Assembly (NCBI GenBank): GCA_016787445.1
Contig: JAEUTQ010000069.1
Location: forward strand, 1-64,000
DNA: 64,000 nt
Direction of reading: 5' to 3'
Source of the DNA: Bacteroidia bacterium
Lineage (GTDB): Bacteria; Bacteroidota; Bacteroidia; B-17B0; Aurantibacillaceae
Positions within the stretch are counted from its first letter, which is position 1; every line of letters begins with the position of its first letter. The notes beneath the pieces are model-generated. The model was not told where the DNA came from. It saw only the letters and a list, made by a program, of their open reading frames with translations, and did not search any database. The position numbers were made by a program, and so were the translations under genes. Below are positions 34,950 through 44,343 of the stretch, in pieces.

Positions 34950-37217
34950 ATGAAACAGTATAAAAATCTATTTACCTATATATCCATAATAGGTGTTTTT
35001 GCTGTTATCATTTATCTTTTGATTGGTGGTGGGAAATCACTGGAGGCTGGAAAAAACGTCATCGATAAAAACCTGAACGTTTCAATTCTGGATGATTTCA
35101 GTAACACCATGCATCACAACGTAACGCATCCATTAGCCATTTTATTGATTCAAATCCTAACTATCATTTTTACTGCACGTACTTTTGGATTTATCTTTAA
35201 TAAGATGGGGCAACCTACCGTGATTGGAGAGATTATTGCGGGCATATTCCTTGGTCCTTCTTTATTAGGCATGTGGTTTCCTGAATACAGTGCCTTTCTC
35301 TTCCCAAAAGAATCCTTAGGTAACCTGCAACTTTTAAGTCAAATCGGACTGGTTCTATTTATGTTCGTTATTGGCATGGAGCTTGATTTAAAAGTTTTAA
35401 AGAACAATACCGCAGTTGCACTTTTCATTAGTCATATCGGTATAATTGTTCCTTATGCATGTGGACTTGGTTTATCTTTTTATTTATACAAAGAGTTTGC
35501 ACCAGATGGCATCAATTTTATATCCTTTGGATTATTTATGGGAATTGCCATGAGTATCGCTGCATTTCCGGTAATGGCAAGGATTATTCAGGAAAGAAAT
35601 CTTACAAAAACAAGATTAGGTACATTGGCAATTACCTGTGCTGCCAGTGATGATATCACTGCATGGTGCATTCTTGCTATTGTTATTGCAATTGTTAAAG
35701 CCGGTACAGTTGCTTCCGCTTTATTCACCATTCTCATTGTAATTGGTTATTTATTCGTCATGCTCAAACTGGTTCAACCGTTTTTGAAAAAATTCGGTGA
35801 AGTATATTCCAATAAAGAATCTTTAAGTTTAAATATTATTGCCACCATTTTCGGAATATTACTCATTTCGTCGTTAGCAACAGAAATTCTGGGCATTCAT
35901 GCTTTATTTGGTGCTTTCTTAGCGGGAGTTATAATGCCTCCTTCTATTAATTTCCGCCGGTTAATTATAGAAAAGATTGAATCCGTTTCTTTAGGTTTAT
36001 TACTCCCACTATTCTTTGTGTTTACGGGCTTACGTACCGAAATAGGATTATTAAACAATTCACACCTCTGGTACACAACAGTTATAATTATTGCGGTTGC
36101 CATTGCCGGTAAATTTGGAGGAAGCTTTGCTGCTGCGAAGATTTTAGGTAATAGCTGGAAAGACAGTTTGTCAATTGGCGCTTTTCTAAATACTCGAGGA
36201 TTAATGGAGTTGGTTGTAATTAATATTGGTTACGACTTAGGTGTGCTTTCTCCTGAAATATTTGCGATGATGGTTTTAATGGCTCTTTTTACAACCTTCA
36301 TGACCGGGCCAACATTGGATTTAATAAACCTTATTTTCAAAAAGGATAAGGAAGAACCTTTTGTAAAAGTTAAACAAAAATTCAGGGTATTACTTTCATT
36401 TGCAAATCCAAGCAGTGGAAAAAAATTGGCACGGGTTGCTAATTTAATTTCAGGTTACTCAAAAAACTCAACTGAAATTATGGCTTTGCACGTTACACCT
36501 ACCGCCGACATTAATCCATATCAACTAGCCGAATACGAAAAGGAAAGTTTTAAGCCAATAAAAGCAGAAGCCCAAAAACTAGGTCTTACTATTAAGACCA
36601 ATTACAAAGTAAGTAATGATGTGAGTGAAGAGATTTTAAGTGATGCTAACTCCGGGCATTACGATATTATGTTGGTGGGAGTCGGGCAATCCGTATTTGA
36701 AGGCACTTTACTAGGACAATTCATTGGTATTACAGCCAACGCATTGAATCCCGATAAATTAATTGGTACACTCACAGGGAAAGGCGGGATTTTCAAAACA
36801 CAAAATATTTTAGATGAAAAATCAAATGCTTTCATCAACAATAGCAAAATTCCGGTAGGTATTTTTATTGATCATAATTTAGATCAGGTTGAAAAAGTAT
36901 TAATGCCGGTAGTTTCTATCAGTGATGTATTCTTACTTTTCTACGCAAAAAAAATCATTCGTAACAGCAACGTTCAAATTACCATTGTGGATTTTAACGG
37001 CATCATTGAAGCAAACACCGAATTAAAAGAAGAAATCACGAACCTTGAAAATTACGCGCCGGGTAATTTCCATTTAATAAATCGTCAAAACTGGCAGATG
37101 ATTGAGTTTTACAATCATCACTTAGTTATTTTAAGTATCGATGGGTTTAAATTATTATCGGACGATATTGTGATGGGCGAAAAAGAAACACCTTCCTTCC
37201 TTTTAATCCGACCTTAA
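34950..37217 (+). CDS. Kef/CPA2-type cation:proton antiporter
   Basis: A 755-residue inner-membrane antiporter: about 13 membrane helices in residues 1-470, including the CPA2 patterns GEIIAGIFLGPSLLG and LAITCAASDDITAWCILAI, the paired acidic residues (DD) of the ion site, and NTRGLMELVVINIG. The C-terminal 270 residues are soluble and resemble a universal-stress or nucleotide-binding domain (RVLLSFANPSSGKKLARVANL), which may gate the channel. Exchanges Na+ or K+ for protons. Convergent with the thiamine-binding protein gene; their stop codons share the bases TTAA at 37214-37217. Confidence 0.9.
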   Translation: MKQYKNLFTYISIIGVFAVIIYLLIGGGKSLEAGKNVIDKNLNVSILDDFSNTMHHNVTHPLAILLIQILTIIFTARTFGFIFNKMGQPTVIGEIIAGIFLGPSLLGMWFPEYSAFLFPKESLGNLQLLSQIGLVLFMFVIGMELDLKVLKNNTAVALFISHIGIIVPYACGLGLSFYLYKEFAPDGINFISFGLFMGIAMSIAAFPVMARIIQERNLTKTRLGTLAITCAASDDITAWCILAIVIAIVKAGTVASALFTILIVIGYLFVMLKLVQPFLKKFGEVYSNKESLSLNIIATIFGILLISSLATEILGIHALFGAFLAGVIMPPSINFRRLIIEKIESVSLGLLLPLFFVFTGLRTEIGLLNNSHLWYTTVIIIAVAIAGKFGGSFAAAKILGNSWKDSLSIGAFLNTRGLMELVVINIGYDLGVLSPEIFAMMVLMALFTTFMTGPTLDLINLIFKKDKEEPFVKVKQKFRVLLSFANPSSGKKLARVANLISGYSKNSTEIMALHVTPTADINPYQLAEYEKESFKPIKAEAQKLGLTIKTNYKVSNDVSEEILSDANSGHYDIMLVGVGQSVFEGTLLGQFIGITANALNPDKLIGTLTGKGGIFKTQNILDEKSNAFINNSKIPVGIFIDHNLDQVEKVLMPVVSISDVFLLFYAKKIIRNSNVQITIVDFNGIIEANTELKEEITNLENYAPGNFHLINRQNWQMIEFYNHHLVILSIDGFKLLSDDIVMGEKETPSFLLIRP

Positions 37218-37501
37218 TATTTTTCTAGTTTTTCTTCGAAATAAACATCACGGTTGGCCGCGTGTATTTTAATGTTGATGAGAATTTCGTTTGAATTTTG
37301 CAAAGCGATATTTTTAATACCGTCAATTAAGGCGAATACATCGGCACTTTTCCCTTCCACCACTGTCTCAAAAGGACAAACTTTATACTTTAATCCGCTT
37401 TGCTGAATAAGCGAAATGGCTTTATCTACAACATCCCATCTTTTCTGTTCAGTATCGATTGGCAGCAGTTGAATGGCGGCGTTGATGGTAAAATCACTCA
37501 T
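37214..37501 (-). CDS. MTH1187/YkoF-type thiamine-binding protein
   Basis: A 95-residue ferredoxin-like fold protein of the thiamine-binding (PF01910) family: INAAIQLLPIDTEQ, VDKAISLIQQSGLKYKVCPFETVVEG, and FALIDGI are its typical strands. Binds thiamine or a related pyrimidine in dimers or tetramers. It is the last of a minus-strand group with SRPBCC and pyrE. Confidence 0.82.
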   Translation of the reverse strand: MSDFTINAAIQLLPIDTEQKRWDVVDKAISLIQQSGLKYKVCPFETVVEGKSADVFALIDGIKNIALQNSNEILINIKIHAANRDVYFEEKLEKY

Positions 37502-37503
37502 AT

Positions 37504-37911
37504 TTATTTTAATTGCGACAATTTTAAAGCCATGGTATTCACCAAATGCGTGAGCGGTTTTTCAGCCATCATTTTAATAAATGGATTGATATCGCCATGC
37601 AACTTCACGGTGCATTGTCCGGCTGCATCGGCTTCGCCATTTAGTTCGGCCTCCAACAAAAAATTGAATTTGGCTAATCCTTCCGATTCAAAAATGATTA
37701 AGGAATAAGGTTTTTTCTCTTTAAACTTTACTTTTAAAGGCGTTACACCCCGGATATTAAAGCTGCAACTCTCGGCATCACATTCAAAATTTTCAACCTT
37801 ATCTTCAGGCATAATAGCCGCGAAGTTTTTGAAGTCGGCCAAAAACTCATAAATGTGTTTTAATGTACTTTGGGTAGAATGCGTATCGCTAACGATGGTA
37901 AACTCAGCCAC
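37504..37911 (-). CDS. SRPBCC (START-like) family protein
   Basis: 135 residues with the helix-grip pattern of SRPBCC proteins: TIVSDTHSTQSTLKHIYEFLADFKNFAAIMPEDK, then alternating strands (SCSFNIRGVTPLKVKFKEKKP, FNFLLEAELNGE, CTVKLHGDINPFIKMMA) and a final helix (MALKLSQLK). Binds a hydrophobic ligand in a central cavity; the ligand is unknown. It follows pyrE by five bases and precedes the thiamine-binding gene by two. Confidence 0.75.
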   Translation of the reverse strand: MAEFTIVSDTHSTQSTLKHIYEFLADFKNFAAIMPEDKVENFECDAESCSFNIRGVTPLKVKFKEKKPYSLIIFESEGLAKFNFLLEAELNGEADAAGQCTVKLHGDINPFIKMMAEKPLTHLVNTMALKLSQLK

Positions 37912-37916
37912 GATAA

Positions 37917-38573
37917 TTAATTATTTACAACGCCCCAGTTGGCAGGATCTTTACGCCATTGCTTTAATGACTCCACATCCTTCTCATCAATATAGCCTTT
38001 CTTCAAGGCTTCATCAATAAGTACGTTATAATCGGTTAAAGTCTTTACAATAATATTCGCCTTTTTGAAATTATCGGCTGCCTCATCAAATCCATAAGTA
38101 AAAATAGCTACCATGCCTTTCACCACACAACCTGCTTCTTTTAAAGCGTCAACTGCTTTTAAACTACTTCCTCCGGTTGAAATTAAATCTTCAATCACAA
38201 TAACACTTTGTCCCTTTTCTACCACACCTTCAATCATGTTCGTTAAGCCATGTTTTTTAGCTTCGCTGCGAACATACACAAAAGGCAATCCCATTTCTTG
38301 AGCAATTAAAGCGCCTTGCGCTATACCACCTGTAGCAACACCTGCAATTACATCCGGCTTACCGAAATGTTTATTAATGGTGTTAACATATTCCTGACGG
38401 ATATATGTACGAATTTGAGGATAAGATAATGTTTTACGGTTATCACAATATATTGGCGATTTACGCCCGCTAGCCCAGGTAAATGGTTTATCCGGACTTA
38501 ACTTAATAGCTTTGATTTGTAATAAAAATTCGGCAATTTTAAACGCCGAGTCATCGAATGCGGTCATGGGCAC
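37917..38573 (-). CDS. pyrE: Orotate phosphoribosyltransferase
   Basis: Makes orotidine 5'-phosphate from orotate and PRPP in pyrimidine synthesis. 218 residues. The PRPP loop is VIVIEDLISTGGSSLKAVDAL, the substrate strand FTWASGRKSPIYCDNRK near the start, and AGVATGGIAQGALIAQ. The first ATG gives MPMTAFDD; the next, two codons on, is equally good. Leads a three-gene minus-strand operon and is divergent from the Nudix gene. Confidence 0.93.
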   Translation of the reverse strand: MPMTAFDDSAFKIAEFLLQIKAIKLSPDKPFTWASGRKSPIYCDNRKTLSYPQIRTYIRQEYVNTINKHFGKPDVIAGVATGGIAQGALIAQEMGLPFVYVRSEAKKHGLTNMIEGVVEKGQSVIVIEDLISTGGSSLKAVDALKEAGCVVKGMVAIFTYGFDEAADNFKKANIIVKTLTDYNVLIDEALKKGYIDEKDVESLKQWRKDPANWGVVNN

Positions 38574-38611
38574 AAAATTAGCCTTATAAAAGGGTTTAGA
38601 AAGAGATTTTT

Positions 38612-39229
38612 ATGAACAAAAAAATTTATTTCAATAATGCATCTATTCTCTTAACACAAGAGACAATTCAACCTTCGGGCAATCAATTAATTGTAGATAC
38701 CTCCTTGTTAACGGATGATTTTTGGCAGCATTCTTTGCAACAATTTATTCAACAAAACAGTAAACAGGATTTGATTTTTCTTTGCAAAAACGTAGATTCT
38801 TTTTTCGAAAAACTGAAGACACAATTTGTTTACATTGAAGCGGCAGGCGGACTCATCACACAAAACAATAAGTATCTTTTTATTTACCGCCTCGATAAAT
38901 GGGATTTACCCAAAGGTAAAATTGATACGGGCGAAAACCCGCCTCAAGCCGCTATTCGCGAATGTGAAGAGGAATGCGCTATTACAGGACTTACGATCGT
39001 AAAAGAACTACCTTCCTCCTATCATATTTATCCCTATAAAGGGAAATACGCCCTTAAAATAACGTATTGGTATTTAATGAATAGTACACATTCAGGAAAG
39101 CTCATTCCGCAAACTGAGGAGAATATAGAAAAAGTGGAATGGATGGATAAAAACGCTATACATTCTATTGTAAAAGAAAACACATATCCGTCAGTTTTAG
39201 ATGTGATTTCGGTCAGTATTGATAATTAA
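38612..39229 (+). CDS. Nudix hydrolase
   Basis: A 205-residue protein with an N-terminal extension (1-70) and a Nudix domain from about 75. The Nudix box reads GKIDTGENPPQAAIRECEEECAI (from Gly102): the E, RE and EE residues that bind metal are present, but the box Gly near the end is Ala. KWDLPKGK precedes it, as in diadenosine-polyphosphate or ADP-ribose hydrolases. Substrate open. Confidence 0.85.
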   Translation: MNKKIYFNNASILLTQETIQPSGNQLIVDTSLLTDDFWQHSLQQFIQQNSKQDLIFLCKNVDSFFEKLKTQFVYIEAAGGLITQNNKYLFIYRLDKWDLPKGKIDTGENPPQAAIRECEEECAITGLTIVKELPSSYHIYPYKGKYALKITYWYLMNSTHSGKLIPQTEENIEKVEWMDKNAIHSIVKENTYPSVLDVISVSIDN

Positions 39230-39267
39230 AAAATAAACTTATATTTAACCTATTAAAAAACACACAT

Positions 39268-40170
39268 ATGATACATTTTAAATCAGGCAAAATTTTAATT
39301 CCGGTAGATTTTTCGGAAACGTCTTTATTAGCTATTAAGCACGGTGCTTTTTTAGCAAAATATACCAAAGGCGATTTATACTTATTGCATGTTATCAATA
39401 AACAATTTGAGCATTATGCCGTTGTTGAACAACCTATGCACATAGATGGGCCTGAGAAATTTGAGCAAGCCGCAACTAATAAATTAAACTTTTTAGCCAA
39501 TCAGATTAAAGATGAATATAGCGTTACCATTAACACGATTGTGAAAATGGGTAATCCAACTAAAGAAATCATCGCCACCGAAAAAGAAATTGGGGCTGAT
39601 ATGGTGGTGATGGGTACACATGGTTATTCTCCAATAGAAGAATTTGTAATTGGCAGCAATACTTTAAAAGTAATCACCAAAGGAAGTGTGCCGGTTATGA
39701 CCATGAGTCAAAAAGCGAAGAAATTCGGTTACACAAACATTTTATTACCTATTGATACATCAGGACACAGCCGCCAAAAAGTAAGTTACGCCATCGAATT
39801 AGCTAAAACATTCAGCGCGCACTTACACGTTGCCGGAATTTTAGGGGACGATGATGTAAATGAAGCAGCAGGTATGGGTGTGGTAATGAACCAAATTAAA
39901 GAATTAGCAAAAAAACAAAATGTAATCGCCACCAGCGAAATTCTGAAAGGTGTTAAGAACCGTGCTAAAGCTACTATTGCACATGCAGAAAAAACCAAAT
40001 CTGATTTAATCATTATTATGACCGATCAGGAAGCGGAAATCAGCGGTTTCTTCTTAGGCCCTTATGCGCAACAGGTCATTCATCATTCGGACATTCCGGT
40101 GATTGCCATTACGCCTGAACAAAACACCGATTCAGACGTTAGCATTATGTCAGGTACATCAGGAATTTAA
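39268..40170 (+). CDS. Universal stress protein, tandem USP domains
   Basis: A 300-residue protein with two USP domains (about 1-145 and 155-285). Each starts with the ILIPVDFSETS / ILLPIDTSGHS ATP-binding strand and the first has GTHGYSPIEEFVIGSNTLKV, near the G-2x-G-9x-G(S/T) nucleotide loop; in the second the loop is altered (MTDQEAEISGFFLGPYAQQVI). Binds ATP or is an oligomeric stress factor. Directly followed by the 110-bp repeat array. Confidence 0.9.
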   Translation: MIHFKSGKILIPVDFSETSLLAIKHGAFLAKYTKGDLYLLHVINKQFEHYAVVEQPMHIDGPEKFEQAATNKLNFLANQIKDEYSVTINTIVKMGNPTKEIIATEKEIGADMVVMGTHGYSPIEEFVIGSNTLKVITKGSVPVMTMSQKAKKFGYTNILLPIDTSGHSRQKVSYAIELAKTFSAHLHVAGILGDDDVNEAAGMGVVMNQIKELAKKQNVIATSEILKGVKNRAKATIAHAEKTKSDLIIIMTDQEAEISGFFLGPYAQQVIHHSDIPVIAITPEQNTDSDVSIMSGTSGI

Positions 40171-40189
40171 ATTCCTTTCTAATCATAAT

Positions 40190-40583
40190 GTCATTTCGAG
40201 CGTTAGTGAGAAATCTGTTTCCATGATAGATTCCTCCCTCCGGTCGGAATGACATTTTTTATAATTGTCAGTTCGAGCGTAGTCGAGAACTTGGTAATTG
40301 TCATTTCGAGCGTTAGCGAGAAATCTGTTTCCATGATAGATTCCTTCCTCCGGTCGGAATGACATTTTTTATTACTGTCGGTTCGAGCGTAGTCGAGAAC
40401 TTTGTAATTGTCATTTCGAGCGTTAGCGAGAAATCTGTTTCCATGATAGATTCCTCCCTCCGGTCGGAATGACATTTTTTATTATTGTCAGTTCGAGCGT
40501 AGTCGAGAACTTGGTAATTGTCATTTCGAGCGTAGTCGAGAAATCTGTCTTCATCATAGATTCCTCCCTCCGGTCGGAATGAC
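40190..40583. repeat. Exact 110-bp-period tandem repeat, 3.6 copies
   Basis: Four 64-bp A units (40190-40253, 40300-40363, 40410-40473, 40520-40583) alternate with three 24-bp B units (40267-40290, 40377-40400, 40487-40510). The period is exactly 110 bp and copies differ by only a few bases. Each A unit starts GTCATTTCGA and ends TCGGAATGAC, which pair with one G-T, so each can fold into a hairpin of about 64 bases. B units contain GTTCGAGCGTAGTCGAGAAC. Open frames cross the array on the minus strand only because 110 is not a multiple of three. Confidence 0.92.
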
Positions 40584-40595
40584 ATTTTGTTTAAA

Positions 40596-40770
40596 ATGCA
40601 TTTTTATTTCATCACATAAGCCGTAACTTTAAGCCATCAAAAATCAGAAGTCATATTACATTTTCGTTATCATTTTTGTTATCGGATTTTCGATACTCTG
40701 TGGCTTTAAAATCTCAAGCCTCAAATTCGATTACGACTTCGAAGCTTTTTTTCCGAATGAAGACAAAGAG
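40596..40770 (+). pseudogene. Out-of-frame N-terminus of the RND exporter
   Basis: This stretch encodes the missing start of the following protein but in shifted frames. From 40633 the frame is open into the gene and codes a membrane helix (YYIFVIIFVIGFSILCGF) followed by DYDFEAFFPNEDKEL. Upstream, adding one T to the T5 run at 40601-40605 and one A to the A5 run at 40639-40643 gives a continuous start from the ATG at 40596 (MHFLFHHISRNFKPSKNQK). Both gaps fall in homopolymers, so assembly error or recent decay are both possible. Confidence 0.6.
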
Positions 40771-42924
40771 TTGGAATTCTACGAAAAGTACCGTCAGAAT
40801 TTCGAGTACGATAACGAATTCGTATTAATTGCTCTCGAAAACAAAAACGGCATATTTAATAAAGGTTACCTCGAAAAGGTGAACGCGCTTACCAACGACT
40901 TAAACCAATTAAGCTACGTTAAGCAAGTTATTTCACCAACCAATTTAAAAATGCTTAGTCTTGGCGGACTCGCTCCGGTTCAAACCAAAGTATTGCATTA
41001 CGATAATCCCGATTTGTATAAAGATGACAGCACCGCCATTTACAGCTCAGGAGAATTTGTTGGTTCTTTCTTTCCGAAGAATGCAAAATCACTTAGCATT
41101 TACATTAAAACCCGCGACGAACTCAGTAAAGTAAAATCCGATTCTCTGGCGAATCAAATCGTAGCTTGCATCAATAAATACAAATTCGACGACATCCATT
41201 TTGTGGGTAGAATATTCGCGCAGGATGTGTACTTACAAAATCTTCAAAAAGAATTTGTGTACTTCCTTACTATTTCTTTTGCCTTAGTCATTATCTTCCT
41301 TTGGTTTTCTTTCCGAAGTGTTTACGGCATTATTGTTCCTATCTCTATAGTTCTCATTTCTATTTTCTGGACGCTGGGCATTATGGCTTTGATTGGTAAA
41401 CCTATTGATTTAATGTCGGTGATGCTACCTACCATGGTATTTATTGCCGGCATGAGCGACGTGGTGCATTTCTTTTCCAAATACTTCGAAGAGTTATCTA
41501 AAAACACCGAGCGAAGCAAAATTTATCCTCTCATTTTAAAAGAAGTGGGATTCCCTACTTTCCTTACTTTAATCACCACACTGGTTGGTTTTTTATCGCT
41601 CTTATTTTCGAGCATACAACCCATCCGCGATTTCGGAATTTACACCTCGGTAGGAATTGTAATTGCTTTTATCTTAAGCTACACTTTACTTCCGGCTCTT
41701 TTATTTTTCTTCACGCCTAAAAAACTGGTAAGCGTGCATGGCCACGACAATAACACTTATAATGTGATGCGTAAAATGCTCTTCTGGATTTTCAGAAACC
41801 AGAAAGCCATTGTTGCCATCACGGTTTTACTTATTATTACCTCCGTTGCCGGGATTTATAAAATAAAGGTGAATAATCTATTGTTAGATGATTTAAGCAA
41901 TGGCGTAAAAATCAAGCAAGACTTTAACTTCTTCGATAAAGAATACAGCGGTGTTCGTCCGCTCGAAATACAAATCACTGTTAAGGATACCGGCAAAAAC
42001 GTTTGGGATTACAGCATCATTAAACAATTAAATGGACTTGATGAATTCATTAAGAAAGAATACGGCGCAGGATTTTTGTATTCGCCTGCTTCACTGGTTA
42101 AATCACTCAACAAAGCTTTGAACGATAATGCGGGTTTGACTCTTCCGAATCAAGAAGACTTTGAAACCATTACCAAGGAATTAAAAAACAACAAAAAGAA
42201 TAAAGACATCAAGCGTTTGGTGAGTGCAGATTTTAAAACCGCGCGCATCAGTGCTAAAATTCAGGATGTGGGCAGCAGCATTGTAAAAGAACACAATCAA
42301 AAATTAAACGAGTATGTAGCGGCAAACATTAATCCCAAAGAATTAGAAATAACAGTGACCGGCGCGGCGCATCTGGTAGATTTAAATAACGATTACATGG
42401 TAGAAAACATGATGCAGGGCTTTTTGTTTTCGATTATTGTGATTGTCATCCTCACTTACTTTTTACACCGCAGCTGGAGAATGGTATTGGTATTTATTTT
42501 ACCGAATGTTATTCCTTTAGCCATTATGGCGGGCGTGATGGGCTTTATGTGCATCGAATTAAAATCGGCCACTTCTTTGGTGTTTAGCATAGCTTTTGGT
42601 GTAGCTACGGATGACACCATACACTTTATATCCCGTTTAAAAATAGAATTAGGTTACGGCAAGAGTTTGATGTATGCCTTTAAACGCACCTATTTTGAAA
42701 CAGGAAAACCCATCCTGCTTACCACTTTCATTTTAATGGGAGGATTCATGAGTTTAATGATCAGCGATTTTCAGAGTACTTATTATTTCGGTTTTTTAAT
42801 TTGCGTCACCATTATCATTGCCGTACTCGCCGATATCTTTTTATTGCCGGTAATGCTCTTTGCCATTTTGGGTGGGAAAAAGAAGGAATTGTCAAATCAA
42901 CAAAACCCTGTTCAAAACCAATAA
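40771..42924 (+). CDS. RND/MMPL-family exporter with sterol-sensing-like domain
   Basis: A 717-residue inner-membrane protein from the TTG at 40771, the only usual start in this frame. Two similar halves: a periplasmic loop, then groups of membrane helices (about 165-300 and 545-690). MMPL/SSD marks are LPTMVFIAGMSDVVHFFSKYFEEL and SIAFGVATDDTIHFISRLKIEL, with an acidic residue in the fourth helix of each half. It exports lipids or hopanoid-like molecules in related proteins; substrate unknown here. The predicted start lacks the first membrane helix that the family has; the DNA just upstream codes for it out of frame. The 110-bp repeat array lies just before. Confidence 0.82.
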   Translation: MEFYEKYRQNFEYDNEFVLIALENKNGIFNKGYLEKVNALTNDLNQLSYVKQVISPTNLKMLSLGGLAPVQTKVLHYDNPDLYKDDSTAIYSSGEFVGSFFPKNAKSLSIYIKTRDELSKVKSDSLANQIVACINKYKFDDIHFVGRIFAQDVYLQNLQKEFVYFLTISFALVIIFLWFSFRSVYGIIVPISIVLISIFWTLGIMALIGKPIDLMSVMLPTMVFIAGMSDVVHFFSKYFEELSKNTERSKIYPLILKEVGFPTFLTLITTLVGFLSLLFSSIQPIRDFGIYTSVGIVIAFILSYTLLPALLFFFTPKKLVSVHGHDNNTYNVMRKMLFWIFRNQKAIVAITVLLIITSVAGIYKIKVNNLLLDDLSNGVKIKQDFNFFDKEYSGVRPLEIQITVKDTGKNVWDYSIIKQLNGLDEFIKKEYGAGFLYSPASLVKSLNKALNDNAGLTLPNQEDFETITKELKNNKKNKDIKRLVSADFKTARISAKIQDVGSSIVKEHNQKLNEYVAANINPKELEITVTGAAHLVDLNNDYMVENMMQGFLFSIIVIVILTYFLHRSWRMVLVFILPNVIPLAIMAGVMGFMCIELKSATSLVFSIAFGVATDDTIHFISRLKIELGYGKSLMYAFKRTYFETGKPILLTTFILMGGFMSLMISDFQSTYYFGFLICVTIIIAVLADIFLLPVMLFAILGGKKKELSNQQNPVQNQ

Positions 42925-42987
42925 TCCTTTAACACAATAAGCGTTCAAATTGTAATAGCTTTATATAAAAGTAATTTGAATGATTAA

Positions 42988-43065
42988 ATGAATACTCAGG
43001 AACGCTTACTGGATATTGTGATTTACTTCGTTGTTACTGCTATGCTCTGTTGCATTTTCTTTTAA
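42988..43065 (+). CDS. Possible 25-residue membrane peptide
   Basis: ATG at 42988 to TAA at 43063-43065. One hydrophobic helix with two cysteines (LLDIVIYFVVTAMLCCIFF) after a short polar start (MNTQER). An inverted repeat TAAGCGTTC (42938-42946) / GAACGCTTA (43000-43008) spans its start. It is below usual gene size, so the call rests on the composition alone. Confidence 0.3.
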   Translation: MNTQERLLDIVIYFVVTAMLCCIFF

Positions 43066-43113
43066 TTCCGCAACTACGAAGATTTTTCACTTGTTGTTAA
43101 ACCTGAAATAGGT

Positions 43114-44343
43114 TTAGTGTTGATGTTTTGTCTCTTTCTCAGGTAACAATGTTAAATCATACCGCAACAACAAACACACAAAAAAGCCAAAAAACAAATT
43201 ACCGGCTTGCGTTTGCAGCATTGACTCAACCAAAAAATTCAACATAATAATCACGCTGAATAAAACCAAAATAGTATTCCGCTTAGCAAATCCATAAATC
43301 ATTCCTCCAAGCGTACCTATTACTAAAAGCAATGTCCCAACTACACCCAATCCTATAAAGGTTTGAAAGTATTGATTGTGGGTATTTAAATTATGTTCTA
43401 AGGCACCGGTGAGTCCATGCTCTTTGTAGGCCGCTTGCAAAACATCATTTGCATCGCCTACGCCTACACCCCACCAGAAATTATTTTTAATGATTTCCAT
43501 GCTCTCTCCCCAAATCAACATTCGAACAGCTGTACTCTCCACGGAAGTTTTATCAACGTTTGCTGAAGAAGCTGTTTTAAGGGCGTTACTGAGTCTTTCA
43601 AACGGGGTAGGCAAAGCCATATATAAAATACCGACTAAGGCACAAAGCGCCAATAAAAACACTACAAATCGTCCGGGTGTTATTACCTCCTTGTATTTAA
43701 TAATCGGAAGTAAAATACCTACAGCCAATAAAGCAATGATACCAATTTTAGATGCGCATAAAAAGATGCCGATCACAAAACTTAGCATTAAAAACACGCG
43801 CATGATGGTGAGCCATTTTTCTCTCTCAAACCATACAGGATAAACTAAAAATAAAACGACTGACGCAAATAACATGTACATGGAGAAATAACCCGCATGC
43901 ATGAAATAAGAAAATTTATTGTAGTAAAAATGATTTTCTCCGTCTAGGATATAAATCCATAAGGCCCGCATTAAACAGGCTATCAATGCGAAGAAACATC
44001 CACTCACAAAAGCTATCACAATACGTCGAATGGTGGATGAATTGATTTTAAAAAGAAAGAAAAAATAAGGAAATGCTAGAAATCCCATTTTTACTTCAAT
44101 GGCACGGAAGGATTCATGTTTATTATCTGAAAGAGCCGCGCTGATAACGTGTAATGCAAAATAACCAAGCATGACAAGGAACCATGGATTTTTTAATCCG
44201 CTTAACATATCATCCTTTTTGGCCACAAACCAAGAGGTAATAAACCAGAGTATGATGAGAATGGATAAGTTTAATCCAAATGGCATTAAGAAGGTGAACA
44301 ACACCGGCAAATTTTCAAAAAATATTTGGCTGCGCGTTTTCAC
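43114..44343 (-). CDS. O-antigen ligase/polymerase-like membrane protein
   Basis: A 409-residue protein with about ten membrane helices and one large periplasmic loop (about 235-320) containing NTHNQYFQTFIGLG, the pattern of Wzy/WaaL-type proteins. Joins polysaccharide repeats or attaches them to lipid A or another acceptor. Last gene of the operon 43114-49373, whose genes overlap or abut, so they are made together. Confidence 0.82.
   Translation of the reverse strand: MKTRSQIFFENLPVLFTFLMPFGLNLSILIILWFITSWFVAKKDDMLSGLKNPWFLVMLGYFALHVISAALSDNKHESFRAIEVKMGFLAFPYFFFLFKINSSTIRRIVIAFVSGCFFALIACLMRALWIYILDGENHFYYNKFSYFMHAGYFSMYMLFASVVLFLVYPVWFEREKWLTIMRVFLMLSFVIGIFLCASKIGIIALLAVGILLPIIKYKEVITPGRFVVFLLALCALVGILYMALPTPFERLSNALKTASSANVDKTSVESTAVRMLIWGESMEIIKNNFWWGVGVGDANDVLQAAYKEHGLTGALEHNLNTHNQYFQTFIGLGVVGTLLLVIGTLGGMIYGFAKRNTILVLFSVIIMLNFLVESMLQTQAGNLFFGFFVCLLLRYDLTLLPEKETKHQH

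Noticed and set aside
37214-37217. Overlapping convergent genes as a regulatory device (also 54220-54223)
   Set aside because: The 4-base overlaps are just shared stop codons (TTAA and CTAA), common in compact genomes.
40190-40583. CRISPR-like array
   Set aside because: Units are 64 and 24 bp in a 110-bp composite with no variable spacers and no cas genes; it is a plain tandem repeat.
40183-40585. Three overlapping minus-strand frames of 60-90 codons
   Set aside because: They only read through the 110-bp tandem repeat in different frames; the peptide is repeated and the period is not a multiple of three.
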